Source of the DNA: Scleroderma bovista
Taxonomy: Eukaryota; Basidiomycota; Agaricomycetes; Boletales; Sclerodermataceae
Length of the DNA: 64,000 nt
Assembly: GCA_037178675.1 (NCBI GenBank)
Contig: JAYMGJ010000457.1
Coordinates: forward strand, 1-64,000
Direction: 5' to 3'
In this document: positions 35,772 to 45,677 of the stretch, in pieces
Position numbering within the stretch: the stretch's first letter is position 1
Layout of the letters: the number at the start of each line of letters is the position of its first letter
Made by a program: the position numbers and the translations under genes
Notes under the pieces: model-generated
Databases searched by the model: none
Told to the model about the DNA's origin: nothing
What the model saw: only the letters and a program-made list of their open reading frames with translations

Positions 35772-36833
35772 CTACTCCGGCACACCGCTGCCAGGGTTCT
35801 CCTGCTCCTCATGGAGTCCCTGGACTTCTTGTTCGACCTCCTCCGGGTCGACCTCCGCCTCGCTGTCCTCCGACTCCTCGTCCTCGTCCCAGGGTGCTGT
35901 AAAGAAACGACACTCCTCGAGAAAAGTCTCGAGGCCGGCCGTCAACCGCTCATTTCCCCTCGCCACCGAGCGAGTGGCATCCGCGACCCGGCGCATCTGA
36001 CCGGTCATCTCCTCCACCGCCCCGGTCAACCGGTCCAGTCGTTCCAAGAACGGCCCAGGGTCAAACCCGGACCATTTCCCAGACGGCCCTGGCACTTCGA
36101 CGATGTCGTCGTCGTCGTTGACGACCTTCGCCAGCTTCTTCTTCTTCCGCTTTTCACCGCCTCGCGGTGATGTCGCCACCTCCTTCTCCTTCTCCTTACC
36201 CTTGCCTTTGTCCACTACCGGACCGGGACCCCCCACCTCCGGCCACTCGCACTTCTCCTTGAGGCCGGCGCACTTCATGCACGCGCGCTGCTTGGGTTTT
36301 TCCGGGTCTCGTTCGCACTTGGCCTTGTGCTTCGCACAGCGAATGCACCTGCCAAAAAAATTAATAAAGTAACAAGGGAATAAAATTTAAAAAAAAAAAA
36401 ATACTTACCGGACATTGTCGCTCCGGTCTTCACTCGGACCCGCCTCTGGTTCCTCCCTTGCTCGCTTCTTCGACGCCTCCTGCGCCATCGCTCTCTGCCT
36501 CGTGGCGACCTCTGCAGCCCTCCGTTGCACCTCCACCCTGTCCTTCTCCGCCTGCTCCTGCGCTTGGCATTCCGCCTCCGCCTTCGCTCTCTCCGCCTCC
36601 TCTCGTGCTCTCGCCTCCGCCTCCTCATGTGCTCGTCTCTCCGCCTCTTCCCTGCGCTGCTTCTCCTCCCTCTTCACTTGCTTGCGACGACGGTGCTCCT
36701 TCGCCTTGGTGTCGAGAACGTCAGACTTGTCCTCGCTACCGGACTGTAACTCCGGTGTTGGGGCCTTCGTCCAATCCTTGGACTCGGTGGCAGCAGGGGT
36801 GGCGGGGCTGACGGACTTGGCAATGGCAGACAT
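35772..36833 (-). CDS. Antisense accessory gene of Gypsy-1: coiled coil plus zinc-cluster-like protein
   Basis: Not a standard retroelement gene. It is read opposite to pol in the env position, in two exons (36833-36409 and 36348-35772) around a 60-nt intron with GTAAGT..CAG ends; 333 residues. After an N-terminal Ser/Thr/Pro part comes a long Lys/Glu/Ala/Arg helix (about residues 45-135) of coiled-coil character, starting near KAKEHRRRKQ. The splice brings together C143-C146-C153-C165-C168-C175, spacing CX2CX6CX11CX2CX6C, within the limits of fungal Zn2Cys6 domains. Then come a basic block (SPRGGEKRKKKK), a helical region and a strongly acidic tail. Gypsy-2 holds a homologue in the same place. 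A longer frame from 36899 adds 22 residues, but the ATG at 36833 matches the Gypsy-2 protein. Function is unknown; DNA binding is inferred. Confidence 0.8.
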
Positions 36834-36878
36834 TTTCAGATAGCAGTAAATTGGGGGTAAAGGCAAAACCGGTCTGAG

Positions 36879-36886
36879 CTTTATAG
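36879..36886 (-). promoter_or_regulatory. TATA box of the Gypsy-1 antisense gene
   Basis: On the minus strand GGATCTATAAAGC lies about 50 bp upstream of the ATG at 36833 and about 110 bp from the 3' LTR. Gypsy-2 has a TATA box at the equivalent distance, which supports dedicated antisense promoters. Confidence 0.6.
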
Positions 36887-36993
36887 ATCCAGAATTCATA
36901 CTCAGACATTAACTCCGGACTCCGCATTGTCTTAGGCGACCACACGTCAGCCTCGTTGGGGCCTCATGGGTTCGGCCCCTAAAAGGGGGATAC

Positions 36994-37583
36994 TGTTACG
37001 ACCATGCCCAACTCCGGGCCTTATCCGGTCACTCCGGTCGTATCGCAGCTCTACAGCTCTACTCCGGTTGCTCGTCTCCTACTCCGGTCACGCTCACGCA
37101 GATAACCTTCCGCTAACTACGACCCTTGGTCTATACTCCATTCGCTCTTACTACACCTCACCGTCTACCCTGCCTTGACGTGAGTTCTCCGTGAACTCGA
37201 TACATCCTATACCTTGTAGCTTTTTCACCGGACCTGACCTAGTCCTAACTCCGGTCATCCCTTGTCCGCTATTAGGTTGTTTACTTGTCACCGTATGTAC
37301 TCGACCCTAGTTTCTACTTAGTATAAGTACCCTCTAGTTTACCTTGTATACCTCAGTCTGAAATCATCTAAGTTACTACTCCTGTCCCCTTGTCTGTCTC
37401 CGTCTCCATCTTCACCTGACCGGAACCTACGCAAGGGATCAACGCTCGTTGTCCTTGTCGTTGAATCCAATCGGTCGCAACTCCGGCCCGGGCTAACCTC
37501 TGCCCAAACCTCTGACCTCTGCCCTCGTCTGTTTTCATCCGGACTTGACCGGACTTCCTACCGGAGTAGACCCGGACTTGACA
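36994..37583 (+). repeat. Gypsy-1 3' LTR (590 bp)
   Basis: Begins TGTTACGACC after the polypurine tract and ends CTTGACA, followed by the GCACT target duplication. It is identical in layout to the 5' LTR apart from a 41-bp gap and 11 transitions. Confidence 0.94.
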
Positions 37584-37588
37584 GCACT

Positions 37589-38602
37589 TGACTTTTCATC
37601 GTTTTCCATTCTTGGTAGGCACCATCTTTATTTCACCACTTTTTTCTGCCGATGTGTTATGCCAACATGCAGCAGTTGTATGGCCTGTCTTTCCACAGCC
37701 CTTGCATTTTGGCTTCCCATTTTTATAGAAGCATTCAGCCGCAATGTGGTTTGTGCGCTGACAAATAGTACAACACTTCTTCAACCCTTTCTCCCTTTGT
37801 CCAAATTCTTCCTGGTACATTTTCCTTTTCCTTGGGCTGTCATTGCTGTCTCAGTCTTTCCTGTATCAGTTCCTTGGGCCTTCCTACAGTTATACTCATC
37901 ACGGATGACCGCGATCAACTCTTGTGAGGTGGTCATCACTTTTCCCATTTGGGCACCAAGGTATGATGCAGTGAAAGAATCCCACAATGGAGGTAAGGAC
38001 AATATAATAATATTGCTAAAGTCCTCATCATTAATCTGTGACCCCATTTGATGAAGTTCAGCTTGGAGTGAACACATTTTATTCAAGTGAGCCACAATAT
38101 CGTTGCCATCGTTTGTGCATGTTTGATATAAGGTTTGCTGCTGAGCTAAGATACTTTGTTTGCCTTGCGACTGATGCACAGTGGTCAGATTCTCTCACAT
38201 CTGTTTCATGGATGCCGCCTGCGAAATGTGCATGAACTGAGAGTTCTTTATATTCAAGGTAAGTATCACCTTTGCCACCTGTTCTGCTACCATCCACTGT
38301 TCATATTTTGGGTCGCTCTTTTCAGGCATGGGGTTAGTATCCCCTTCACAATGATCCCACACTCGATTTAACTCAAGCATAGGAATAATTTGGCCCTTCC
38401 AGGCAAACCAGTTACTATCTCCCAGTGGCTCAGCAGCCTTGAAGGTGGAAATTGCGCTGAGGAAGTGTCCTTCCATAAACGGCATTGACATAGTCATGCC
38501 ATCTTGTGGTGTGGGTTCTGATGACAACAACATCGTGGCTGTAGTTATTGTCTCCATGGGGTCACCCGTGCCAGGAATGTTAGTACCAGTGTTCGTTGAC
38601 AT
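37589..38602 (-). pseudogene. Copia-1 gag (degenerate), split by Gypsy-1 at its end
   Basis: Nucleocapsid polyprotein of Copia-1. The ATG at 38602 begins MSTNTGTNIPGTG. The capsid part includes PLGDSNWFAWKGQIIPMLE, the typical UBN2-like region, followed by a TGA near 38195 (probably a lost Trp codon) and continued reading through LNKMCSLQAELHQMGSQ. A frameshift near 37810 leads into two zinc knuckles, CTICQRTNHIAAEC and CKGCGKTGHTTAACWH. The frame then ends at 37596, just before the Gypsy-1 target site. If Gypsy-1 is mentally removed, the protease region resumes in another frame, so one further frame change exists at that point. Confidence 0.85.
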
Positions 38603-38670
38603 AGGGGTACTAGGCCTATAGTATAAATAAAATGAAGATTAGACTTGCCTGAGGAGATTATGAGCATGCG

Positions 38671-38682
38671 GGGCTCATAACC
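38671..38682 (-). other. Copia-1 primer-binding site (half initiator tRNA-Met)
   Basis: GGTTATGAGCCC directly abuts the 5' LTR on the minus strand. It is complementary to the anticodon arm of initiator tRNA-Met (GGGCTCATAACC), the half-tRNA priming known from Drosophila copia and Ty5. The same 12-mer follows the LTRs of Copia-2 and Copia-3. Confidence 0.85.
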
Positions 38683-41144
38683 TATTAAGATTTACAGTAG
38701 TTCTGCATACAATAAGCACCTCAAGCGCGGCGGTAGCTCAATTGGAATCGAGCAGGACACTGTGCACCTAAGTGAGGGAAGAGGTCAGAACAACCAACAA
38801 CCAACACCAAATGACAGCAATATGCCAGTGATGGTCTTCCTTTGCATATCTGGTATTTAATCTCCTCAGGGGGATGTGCTGCACACCTTCAGGCAGGATG
38901 CAGGAGAGAAGGGAAGGGCTTCTGATGGGGATGATATGCGACTAGGGATGGTATTGACTCCTCTTCAGCCTACCACAGTGGTTAGGAAGAGTCCTGGGAT
39001 TGAAGAGTGATGATAGATTGATGACAGGGGTGTAACAGCAGTGATGGAGCAACAGGGAAGCAAGGGGACAGTTCCTGCTTCAAGAATGCGATGGACAGTG
39101 ATGGGATGGAGTGGACAGAGATGCTAGACTGCACTTCAGCCTAGAGAAATGATCAGATACAAGATATATCTGATAAACAGCAATATAGGAGCTTTAGGCC
39201 AGCACTGGGTGACCTACAAGTCCAAAGACAGAGATAGAGCTTATAGACAGTGAGGGAGAGTGAATGTGGTCGCTTTATTGAGGGGGAAGCAGACACTTCC
39301 TTGCAGCCTTTGGCTGCTGGTTTATATACAGGAGGGGCTGTGGTCCTGTAAGCACAAATGACTAAGTGCTTGGTAAGAGATTGGTCAGCAATTGATAAGC
39401 AGTGTAATCAGGCTGAGTCATTGATGGGGAGAGCCTGAACAAGCTGCTGAGCCAAGGGAAAGAGCAAAAACATAGGTAAAAAGGGGTGCATAACCAAGAA
39501 TATGGAAAAATCATTGCATGGGGCCCAAAAGAGAGGGGGGGAAAGCATGGGATGAGTAGATCGAAGCTAAATGAGCATATGCAATGACATAATGCATATG
39601 AATCATAGGGGCATGAGTCATGAATTGATAAGCAGCATGATAAGCATGATTTGAAGGATGATTGGTAAGTGATTGGTAAGGGGAGTAATGGGGATTAGTA
39701 ATGCCAAGAGGGGATGAATAATGCGCAGCAGAGTGAGTCAGAGTGAGCCAGAGTGAGCCAGAGTGACTCAGACAGAAGGGAAGCACAACCTGTGATTGAT
39801 TGAACTTTAGATCTGGAGATGAGCTTCTGAAGCAGTGCCACTGATGGGAGTGGCTGGGGGATAATAAAAGAATTGATCCGACCAGAAGAGCAGTGTCAGA
39901 GGGCCTGGAATGACAAGTAGAGTCACAGCTGGTCACAGAGTGTCACAAATCCCTTGGATTGAGCTTCTGTAGAGCAAAAATGCGAAATTTGGTGCTCCCG
40001 AAGTGCAGTCTTCCCTTGAGCAGTAAGGGGAAGGTTCTGTACTCTATTAGGGCTCCTAAGAAGGGTTCTAGAGCACTGTTTCATTCGTGTTTGTTGTGGG
40101 ATAGCAGGGAAGTGAAACGTGAATAGCAGATTCGACATGTCCATGGAAGCAAGATGAATGATAGAGGGAGATGGATGTGACAGGACTCTGGGATGAAAGG
40201 ACCATATGCAGAGGACTCAGGAGACACAGATACGACCAGGTATGAATTTTCAAGTCTAACAATAGACTTGAGATGACCAAAGTATGTGCGCAACGGAGGA
40301 CTGACGAGGAGAACGCGCTGACCGAGAACAAGAGGGACTGGGGGAGCAGGCTGGGAAGATATGTACCAGACAGTACACAGGAGCTCAGGGAGAGGCTGTC
40401 CCAAAAGCAGGACATAGTTGAGGTCTGCTGCAATAGCGGAGAAATGTTCCAGAGAAAATGCAGACTCCATAGTGAGTGATGAAGTGGGTGTCTGGATTGT
40501 GGGTGGAATATCTCTGTGGGAAATAAACAGATTGACGTCGGAACTTGACAGGCAGATAGACCATGGTCTAGGCTCCATGATGGTATAGTCACATGATTGA
40601 TAGCTTCAAAAACGGCGGAGCTATTCAAAATATTGGAATGCTGGCACTGGGCGCCTAAATTTGACATTTGGGTGCTAAAAATGATTCTTCCTTTTCTCCT
40701 TCGTTTCTCTATCGTTTCTTCTGCTTCTTTGTGGTTCTCATGCGAGGGATGACTGCTGGACATCGGCAGTCATCTCTTGCTCCAGAATAGTCATTCTTGT
40801 GTGATAGATGGCTACAACGAGCTTGTATTCATTCCTTGCATAAGGATAGTCTTGACTTTGCATGATATGGATAGCGAGGGCTGTCTGTATCCCTCAAGTT
40901 GGGACAATCTTTCAACAGATCTTGGGTGCATTCTTTGCATTAATTTCATCGGCTAACTTTCTCCATATCCACAGTACCAAACACATTTGGTGTGTGACAA
41001 TGCACAGAACAAGCAAAGTTGTCATCTTATTTCATATGTCAGGCCATAGTATTTATACAATATCTCTACTATGACATCATGCCGGATGACTCAGTTCAGC
41101 TTTGGTGGCTGTCTCCGACTTGCCATCTAGCTATGGTCTTAACA
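38683..41144 (-). repeat. Copia-1 5' LTR, split by an E repeat
   Basis: The LTR is in two pieces, 38683-38760 and 41000-41144, totalling 223 bp, which is the 219 bp of the other LTR plus a 4-bp duplication. Its outer end reads TGTTAAGACC on the minus strand. Confidence 0.9.
38761..40999 (-). mobile_element. E1: 2.24-kb LTR-like repeat inserted in the Copia-1 LTR
   Basis: On the minus strand it runs from TGTCACACACCAAATG to CACTTAGGTGCACA (TG..CA ends). Its 4-bp target duplication corresponds to ACGC in the intact LTR, now ACAC on the left and ATGC on the right. There is no credible gene. A TATA box (tgtatataaacc, minus strand of 39330) followed by an AATAAAG signal about 60 bp on looks like the U3-R-U5 layout of a long solo LTR. 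Related copies lie at 45678, 47789 and 62805. A non-autonomous element of another type is possible. Confidence 0.7.
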
Positions 41145-41971
41145 TTCCCTGTATGCCGTACAGAGGGGAAACCGGCAGAGCACCGGTCTTGGAGTAAGCA
41201 GAGGCAGTGTAGTTGGCAGTGAAAATGATTAGTAATCATTTTGACCCCTGGCCCATCAGCTCTCTTGTCACACTCTGCCGCAAGACTTCAACTCTCGATG
41301 GCATGCGCCAGTCCACCATGATCCTGTTGTCCATTGGCACAGTGTGGCACTGACAATGAGGGCCACAGTGTTGTGATCGGAGGAAGTGCCATGTGCCTGA
41401 CTGTGTGAGGATGGGGAGGCAGCTGGCCTGTCACTGCTGGTGTACTCGAATACATTGAGTGGGCCATCTCTCAGGCATGCTAACGAGACTCAGGCACCAT
41501 CATGCAGACAATGGCCTCACCACTCCGCCTACATCGGCAACAGCCCTCATCTTACACCTATGTACTTCAACATTGGCAATATGTAGACTACACAAATAAA
41601 TATATTGCAAGGTGTAAACTAAAGATGAATGGGTGCTGTGGTGGCCATGGCCTGGCTGCCTGGTGTTAAGATAATGAGCGTGGGATATGACAAGCACGGG
41701 AGTGTGTGCGATATGAGCAATACGACTGAGGGCACGAGAAATATAGCTGGGCAAGCTTAGACACACAAGAAGTAGGACGAGGAGATTCGGGCTTCAAGCT
41801 TCACGTTGCAGGCTACTCTGAATATATACTACTCGTAGGTTCGGGACGATTGTATCCGTGGCTGCAGCATGCACCCGTGATGCCATCCGCCATCCGCCAT
41901 CTGCGTTCGGCATCAACTTGCCATTGGAATCGGTCTCAACACCTGGCTGCCAGTCTGCATTGCTGTCGTCT

Positions 41972-42002
41972 GTGGTGGTGGTGGTGGTGGTGGTGGTGGT
42001 GG
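41972..42002 (+). repeat. (GTG)n microsatellite
   Basis: About ten uninterrupted GTG units. Confidence 0.95.
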
Positions 42003-42540
42003 CACTGGCTGCGTGCTCCACGTTGTTGTCGCCTGTAATTGTGCTGGCTGGCTGGCCTCGTCATTGTCCCCAGGCCCCTTGCTAGGCTCACAATCCTTGA
42101 GGTGTGACATGACACAAAAAATCAATGATATATTCAATATAAGGTGTCTATTTTTTAGTATTTGATCAGATTAAATTCGGGGGGTGACCAGTGCAGCACA
42201 GCTTCGGGCGGTGCAACGGCAGCACGGAGCAAAAAGGGGTGCTTATGACATCTTTTTATTAGCTGAGTTAGACCCACCCTTGGCACCACTTTTGAGAGGT
42301 TCCCATGGTCTTCAGACCCGGTTTTTTGGCATGAATGAACTCATCTAGTAGATACCTTCAGCGCACAAGGCCTCCCGCAAATTCCAAAAATGGATTAGCC
42401 GTATTTGTGAGCATTTTGATCAATCCTCCTCCCGTAGGGAGGGTTGCTGAGTTCCTTTGGAGCCACGTGTGGACCATCCTCCCAGCATCACAAAGTCATC
42501 ATTCTCCATCGCATCCATCGCATCACTGCCCCCCAACCAT

Positions 42541-42793
42541 GTCCTCACCATCTATGGAGGCTCTGAAGTAGCATTTTGTCATTAATTGTTGTGTTCCAGC
42601 TGTGTATTTCTTTACTTCTTTGGATATGTTTTTGTTGTCAGATTGTTTTCGTGCCCACTCTCAGCATGCATCCTCACCATCTGCAGAGGCTCCAAAGTAG
42701 CATTTTATTGTTAATTAGTATGTTTCAGCTGTGCACTTCTGTACCTTTTTGGATATGTTTTTGTTGTTGGTTTGTTTTTGCACTCGCAGCATG
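42541..42793 (+). repeat. Imperfect tandem duplication, unit about 127 bp
   Basis: Two consecutive copies share TCCTCACCATCT, AAGTAGCATTTT and TTTGGATATGTTTTTGTTGT at the same spacing. The second copy starts near 42668. Just downstream of the gene X stop on the minus strand. Confidence 0.8.
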
Positions 42794-42981
42794 TCCAAGG
42801 GAAGTATAGGATCAATGGTGTCAATTACCCTGACTACAACTACAAACCTACATCGTGTATCTAGGGTTTTCTGGGGAGCGGGCGGGGGGTATATCTCAAT
42901 CCAAACATTCAGGTGCAACCTTAAATGGAATCAAAACAGTGGTCACAATGAGAAATGAAGGGACATACGGTGATATACACA

Positions 42982-43125
42982 TCAGCCATTTAGGTTGGTA
43001 CCCTTTGCATGCATCTCCTCGTCACCTCCAGAGTTGTTTTGAGAACATGACGCACCAGGTAATGGGTTTTCATGGCCATCTGGACGGGAGATTGGGCCAG
43101 GATGTGTGGGAGGAGGGTGAGGTGG
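42982..43125 (-). pseudogene. Gene X, terminal exon fragment
   Basis: The frame enters from the F1 insertion point (PP|HPPPTHPGPISRPDG), continues through NSGGDEEMHAKG and stops at 42982. It is open and in phase with the piece on the other side of F1. Confidence 0.7.
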
Positions 43126-44400
43126 TGTCATATCCATACTTTTCCAGTTGCAACTCCAGTCTAACCATGGCCTGCCTGACCTCTCCTTAGGCATAGATGC
43201 AACTCTGGATCTAGTCCGGCCATCTCCAGCCCTATAGCTGCACTCCAGCTCAACTCCGGTCACTACGTCCATCTCCGCCTCAGGACTAACCCCTGTCTTC
43301 CTACAGACAGATCCGCGGTCTAACTCCTCCGTGTCGGACCTGTACCTACCACTAGTCGCTACTCCGGTTTCAGTCTGGCCACTCCCTTAGCCTTGTCTGC
43401 GACGTAGCCCAACTCCGGCTGGTACATCCAACTCCGGCTCAGTTCTGCTCCTGCTCCTGCTCCGCTTCCTCTGTCAGGTCCACCAAAGGCTTAGGACATT
43501 TCCATGTCCAACTCCGGACCTTCCTCCGGCTACTCCACCCTTCCTCCACCTGTGCACTCCCTCCGCTCTTGCACTTCCTCTGGTCGTGCACTTCCTCCGC
43601 TCTTGCACTTCCTCCGGTCCCACTTCCTCCGGTCCTGGACATCAGTCCGGACTTAACATTAGTTAAGTCCACCTCTGACCCTTACCTGTCCTCTTCCGAC
43701 CTAGTTCCCTTGTCCCTGCTTTTCCTCCATCGTCCCTGTAACTCTAGTTCCCCGTGTCTGCTTCCGCTCCGGTTTATTTTCCTGTCCCTGCTTTATTTTC
43801 TTGTACCTGGTTTATTTTCCTGTCTGCTTCTGCTCCATCCCTTGTCTCGACATTAAGGTGTTTACTTGTCACCATATATACTCACCTTAGTTTCATTACT
43901 ATATAAACTACCGTACTCCAGCCTAGTAGTCCTTAGATCAAATCTCGACTAAGATACTCCCCACTCTGTACTACCCATTATGCTCTCCTAATCCATCTGT
44001 TCATCTGAACTCCTGAACTCCGGCCAACTCCGGCCTCCGTCCTATCTCGTCCCCTTGGTCCTATGTCTGATCCTAGCAAGTCTCCTACTTGCACGAGGGC
44101 AAAAGCCACCTCTGTCCCAGACTCAACGCTAGACCTCTCAGGACTTATCCCACCTCTGGGATGTCCTTCGCTCCAGACAAGCTGCGCTCAACTCCGGACC
44201 ACTTTCCCGCAGTCCGGACTTACTCCGCAAAAACCCGGACTTACTCCCTGTGCTTCTCTAGTGCCCAGACTTCGTTCGTTTGACCCGGACTTGACTCTCC
44301 GCACTAACTAGCACCTACTAGTGTCTGGACTTACCTCCTCATTAGTTCCCTGCACCTCTGGACCTCCTAGTAAGATCGTTGAGGAGAACTGGTCTTGACA
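43126..44400 (+). repeat. F1: solo LTR of a Gypsy-like family (1275 bp)
   Basis: Runs TGTCATATCC..CTTGACA and is flanked by a perfect 5-bp target duplication GGTGG (43121-43125, 44401-44405). A TATA box (ctatataaac near 43905) lies in its right half. It shares the CTTGACA end and the TCCGG-rich composition of the Gypsy-1 LTR but is otherwise a different sequence. No internal region remains, so it arose by LTR-LTR recombination. Confidence 0.93.
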
Positions 44401-45677
44401 GGTGGATAGAAAGGATACATCAGTGGATAGGGACGGTGGTATAGATCATTACCACCTACCATACCATTATAATAGGTATTGTGTAATCGAGGTGGGGCGT
44501 TATGGTCCGGGTGCTCCAACTGCAGGTGCATAGGGCCATGAGGATTAGGTGATGGGTATGCAGGGTGATAGTGATATGGAAGTGGTGGGTAGGGTCCATG
44601 GCATGAGGTGTACCAGCCAGCGTTGCTGTTCATGTTGTATTGCATATGGTTGTTTGCTTGACCTACATCAGGCTGCTGTGAGTAAGGCGGACGCACGCCA
44701 AGCCCAGGCCCAGAAAGTTGCTCCGAAGGTCATTCTGGTGGTGGCCAAGGTGCAAAGGGATTGGTGCCATCATAGGATGCAGGGGGAAGATTGAGAGGGT
44801 GCATCACTTGATGGGTGGGGCCCTCTAGCAAGGCATCTGAAGGGTGTGCGCTTCCCAGTATGTTGCGACCCTCGAGCCTCTTGCTGATGAGGCCCTCCTC
44901 AGCGGCCACAAGCCTTGTAGACGCAGGGGACAATGTGGTCATTGTTTCCTCGGCAGTCAGAGCATGAGGGGGGTAGATTCTAGAGCACAGGTTGAATGCG
45001 TCATTGGAATCAATTTGTTGGATGTTGCCAGCTGAATTGTGCACTAGTCTGGGCTTCGGACACACGTTCTGGCTACCTGAGCTGTTGGAAAGAGCCTCGT
45101 TCCTAGCTTGGGGGGGCATTGAGATGATAGTGAAGAACACTCCAGTAATGAATAAAGACCAACTTACACATCTGGAAGTCCCCTAGATGGTCAATGGCTG
45201 CATCTGCCACTGTCTTCCTGGCTCCTCTGGGTGCTGCTGCCATTATTGGGCCATTAGCTTGGGGTGGCACTGAGATGATAGTAAACAACACTTGGGTAAT
45301 GAATAAATGCTAGCTTACACATCTGGATGTCCCCTGGATAGTCGGTGGCTACATCTACTGCTATCCGCTCGACTCCTCTGGGTGCAGATGCCATCTCAAC
45401 ATCTGGAACAGAATGTTGTCCTGTAGGGGATCCAGATGCCAAGTGGCAAGGAACAGCGGATGTGTTGGTTTGGGTGGCCATGCTGGGGTGGGTTGTTCTC
45501 GGCACTTCCTTGCTGGCTTGCTTCACAGTTGCTGTAACAGAGCCATATTCAGTTGCATGAAATGCAAATATGAGAATGCATATATGTACCGCATATGATA
45601 GATGGCACTGAGCGTGAGGTTTCAGACAGCGATGGGTCCTCGATGGAAGTGGGATGGAGCTGAGCCTCTGCAGGCAG
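44401..45677 (-). pseudogene. Gene X, middle exons with tandem exon duplication
   Basis: Minus-strand coding relics. LPAEAQLHPTSIEDPSLSETS lies near 45660, SGSPTGQHSVPDVEMASAPRG near 45400, then two versions of a unit (DYPGDIQMCKL and DHLGDFQMCKL) 150 bp apart, each followed by a GTAAG donor and a roughly 50-bp intron. The second copy has lost its AG acceptor. A long Pro/Tyr/His-rich exon from about 45120 to 44406 carries TGA at 44730-44732 between PPPE and PSEQL. No domain is recognised. Confidence 0.6.

Larger units (their letters stand above)
29763..37583 (+). mobile_element. Gypsy-1: chromodomain Ty3/Gypsy element inserted in Copia-1
   Basis: 7.8-kb plus-strand element with 5-bp target duplication GCACT (29758-29762 and 37584-37588), inserted in the Copia-1 polyprotein between the gag zinc knuckles and the protease. 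Order: 5' LTR, gag, pol (PR-RT-RH-IN-chromodomain), an antisense spliced accessory gene, a polypurine tract (aaaagggggatac), 3' LTR. Pol is uninterrupted over 1202 codons; gag has a single TGA. The LTRs differ by 11 transitions and one 41-bp indel, so insertion is relatively recent. The element is rich in the word TCCGG throughout. Confidence 0.96.
26323..41144 (-). mobile_element. Copia-1: Ty1/Copia retrotransposon, doubly interrupted
   Basis: Minus-strand element bounded by a 5-bp target duplication, TTCCC at 26318-26322 and at 41145-41149. Its LTRs begin TGTTAAG and end CTTAATA (left) on the minus strand, a near-perfect terminal inverted repeat. Order on the minus strand: 5' LTR (41144-38683, split by an E repeat), primer-binding site, gag, [Gypsy-1 insertion], protease, integrase, RT, RNase H, 3' LTR (26541-26323). 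The own sequence without inserts is about 4.8 kb, a normal Copia length. Coding parts contain several TGA codons and at least two frameshifts, so it is not autonomous now. Confidence 0.93.
41150..42981. other. Non-coding stretch between Copia-1 and gene X
   Basis: About 1.8 kb right of the Copia-1 target site. Open frames are short and without recognised content. It holds a GTG microsatellite (41972-42002), a 127-bp imperfect tandem duplication (42541-42793) and the 3' flank of gene X. No RNA gene is seen. Confidence 0.5.

Noticed and set aside
38708..38745. tRNA-like A box (TAGCTCAATTGG) in the Copia-1 LTR
   Set aside because: No matching B box or cloverleaf can be drawn, so the 12-mer match is likely chance or a vestige.
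40068..40763. 231-codon frame inside E1 and similar frames in E2 and E3
   Set aside because: Similar peptides appear because the DNA repeat is conserved, but each copy breaks at different points and no start or domain is shared, so it is probably LTR-type non-coding sequence.
38761..40999. E1 as a DNA transposon with terminal inverted repeats
   Set aside because: The ends (TGTGCACC and TGTCACACACC) match only loosely, there is no transposase, and the TATA/AATAAA layout fits an LTR better.
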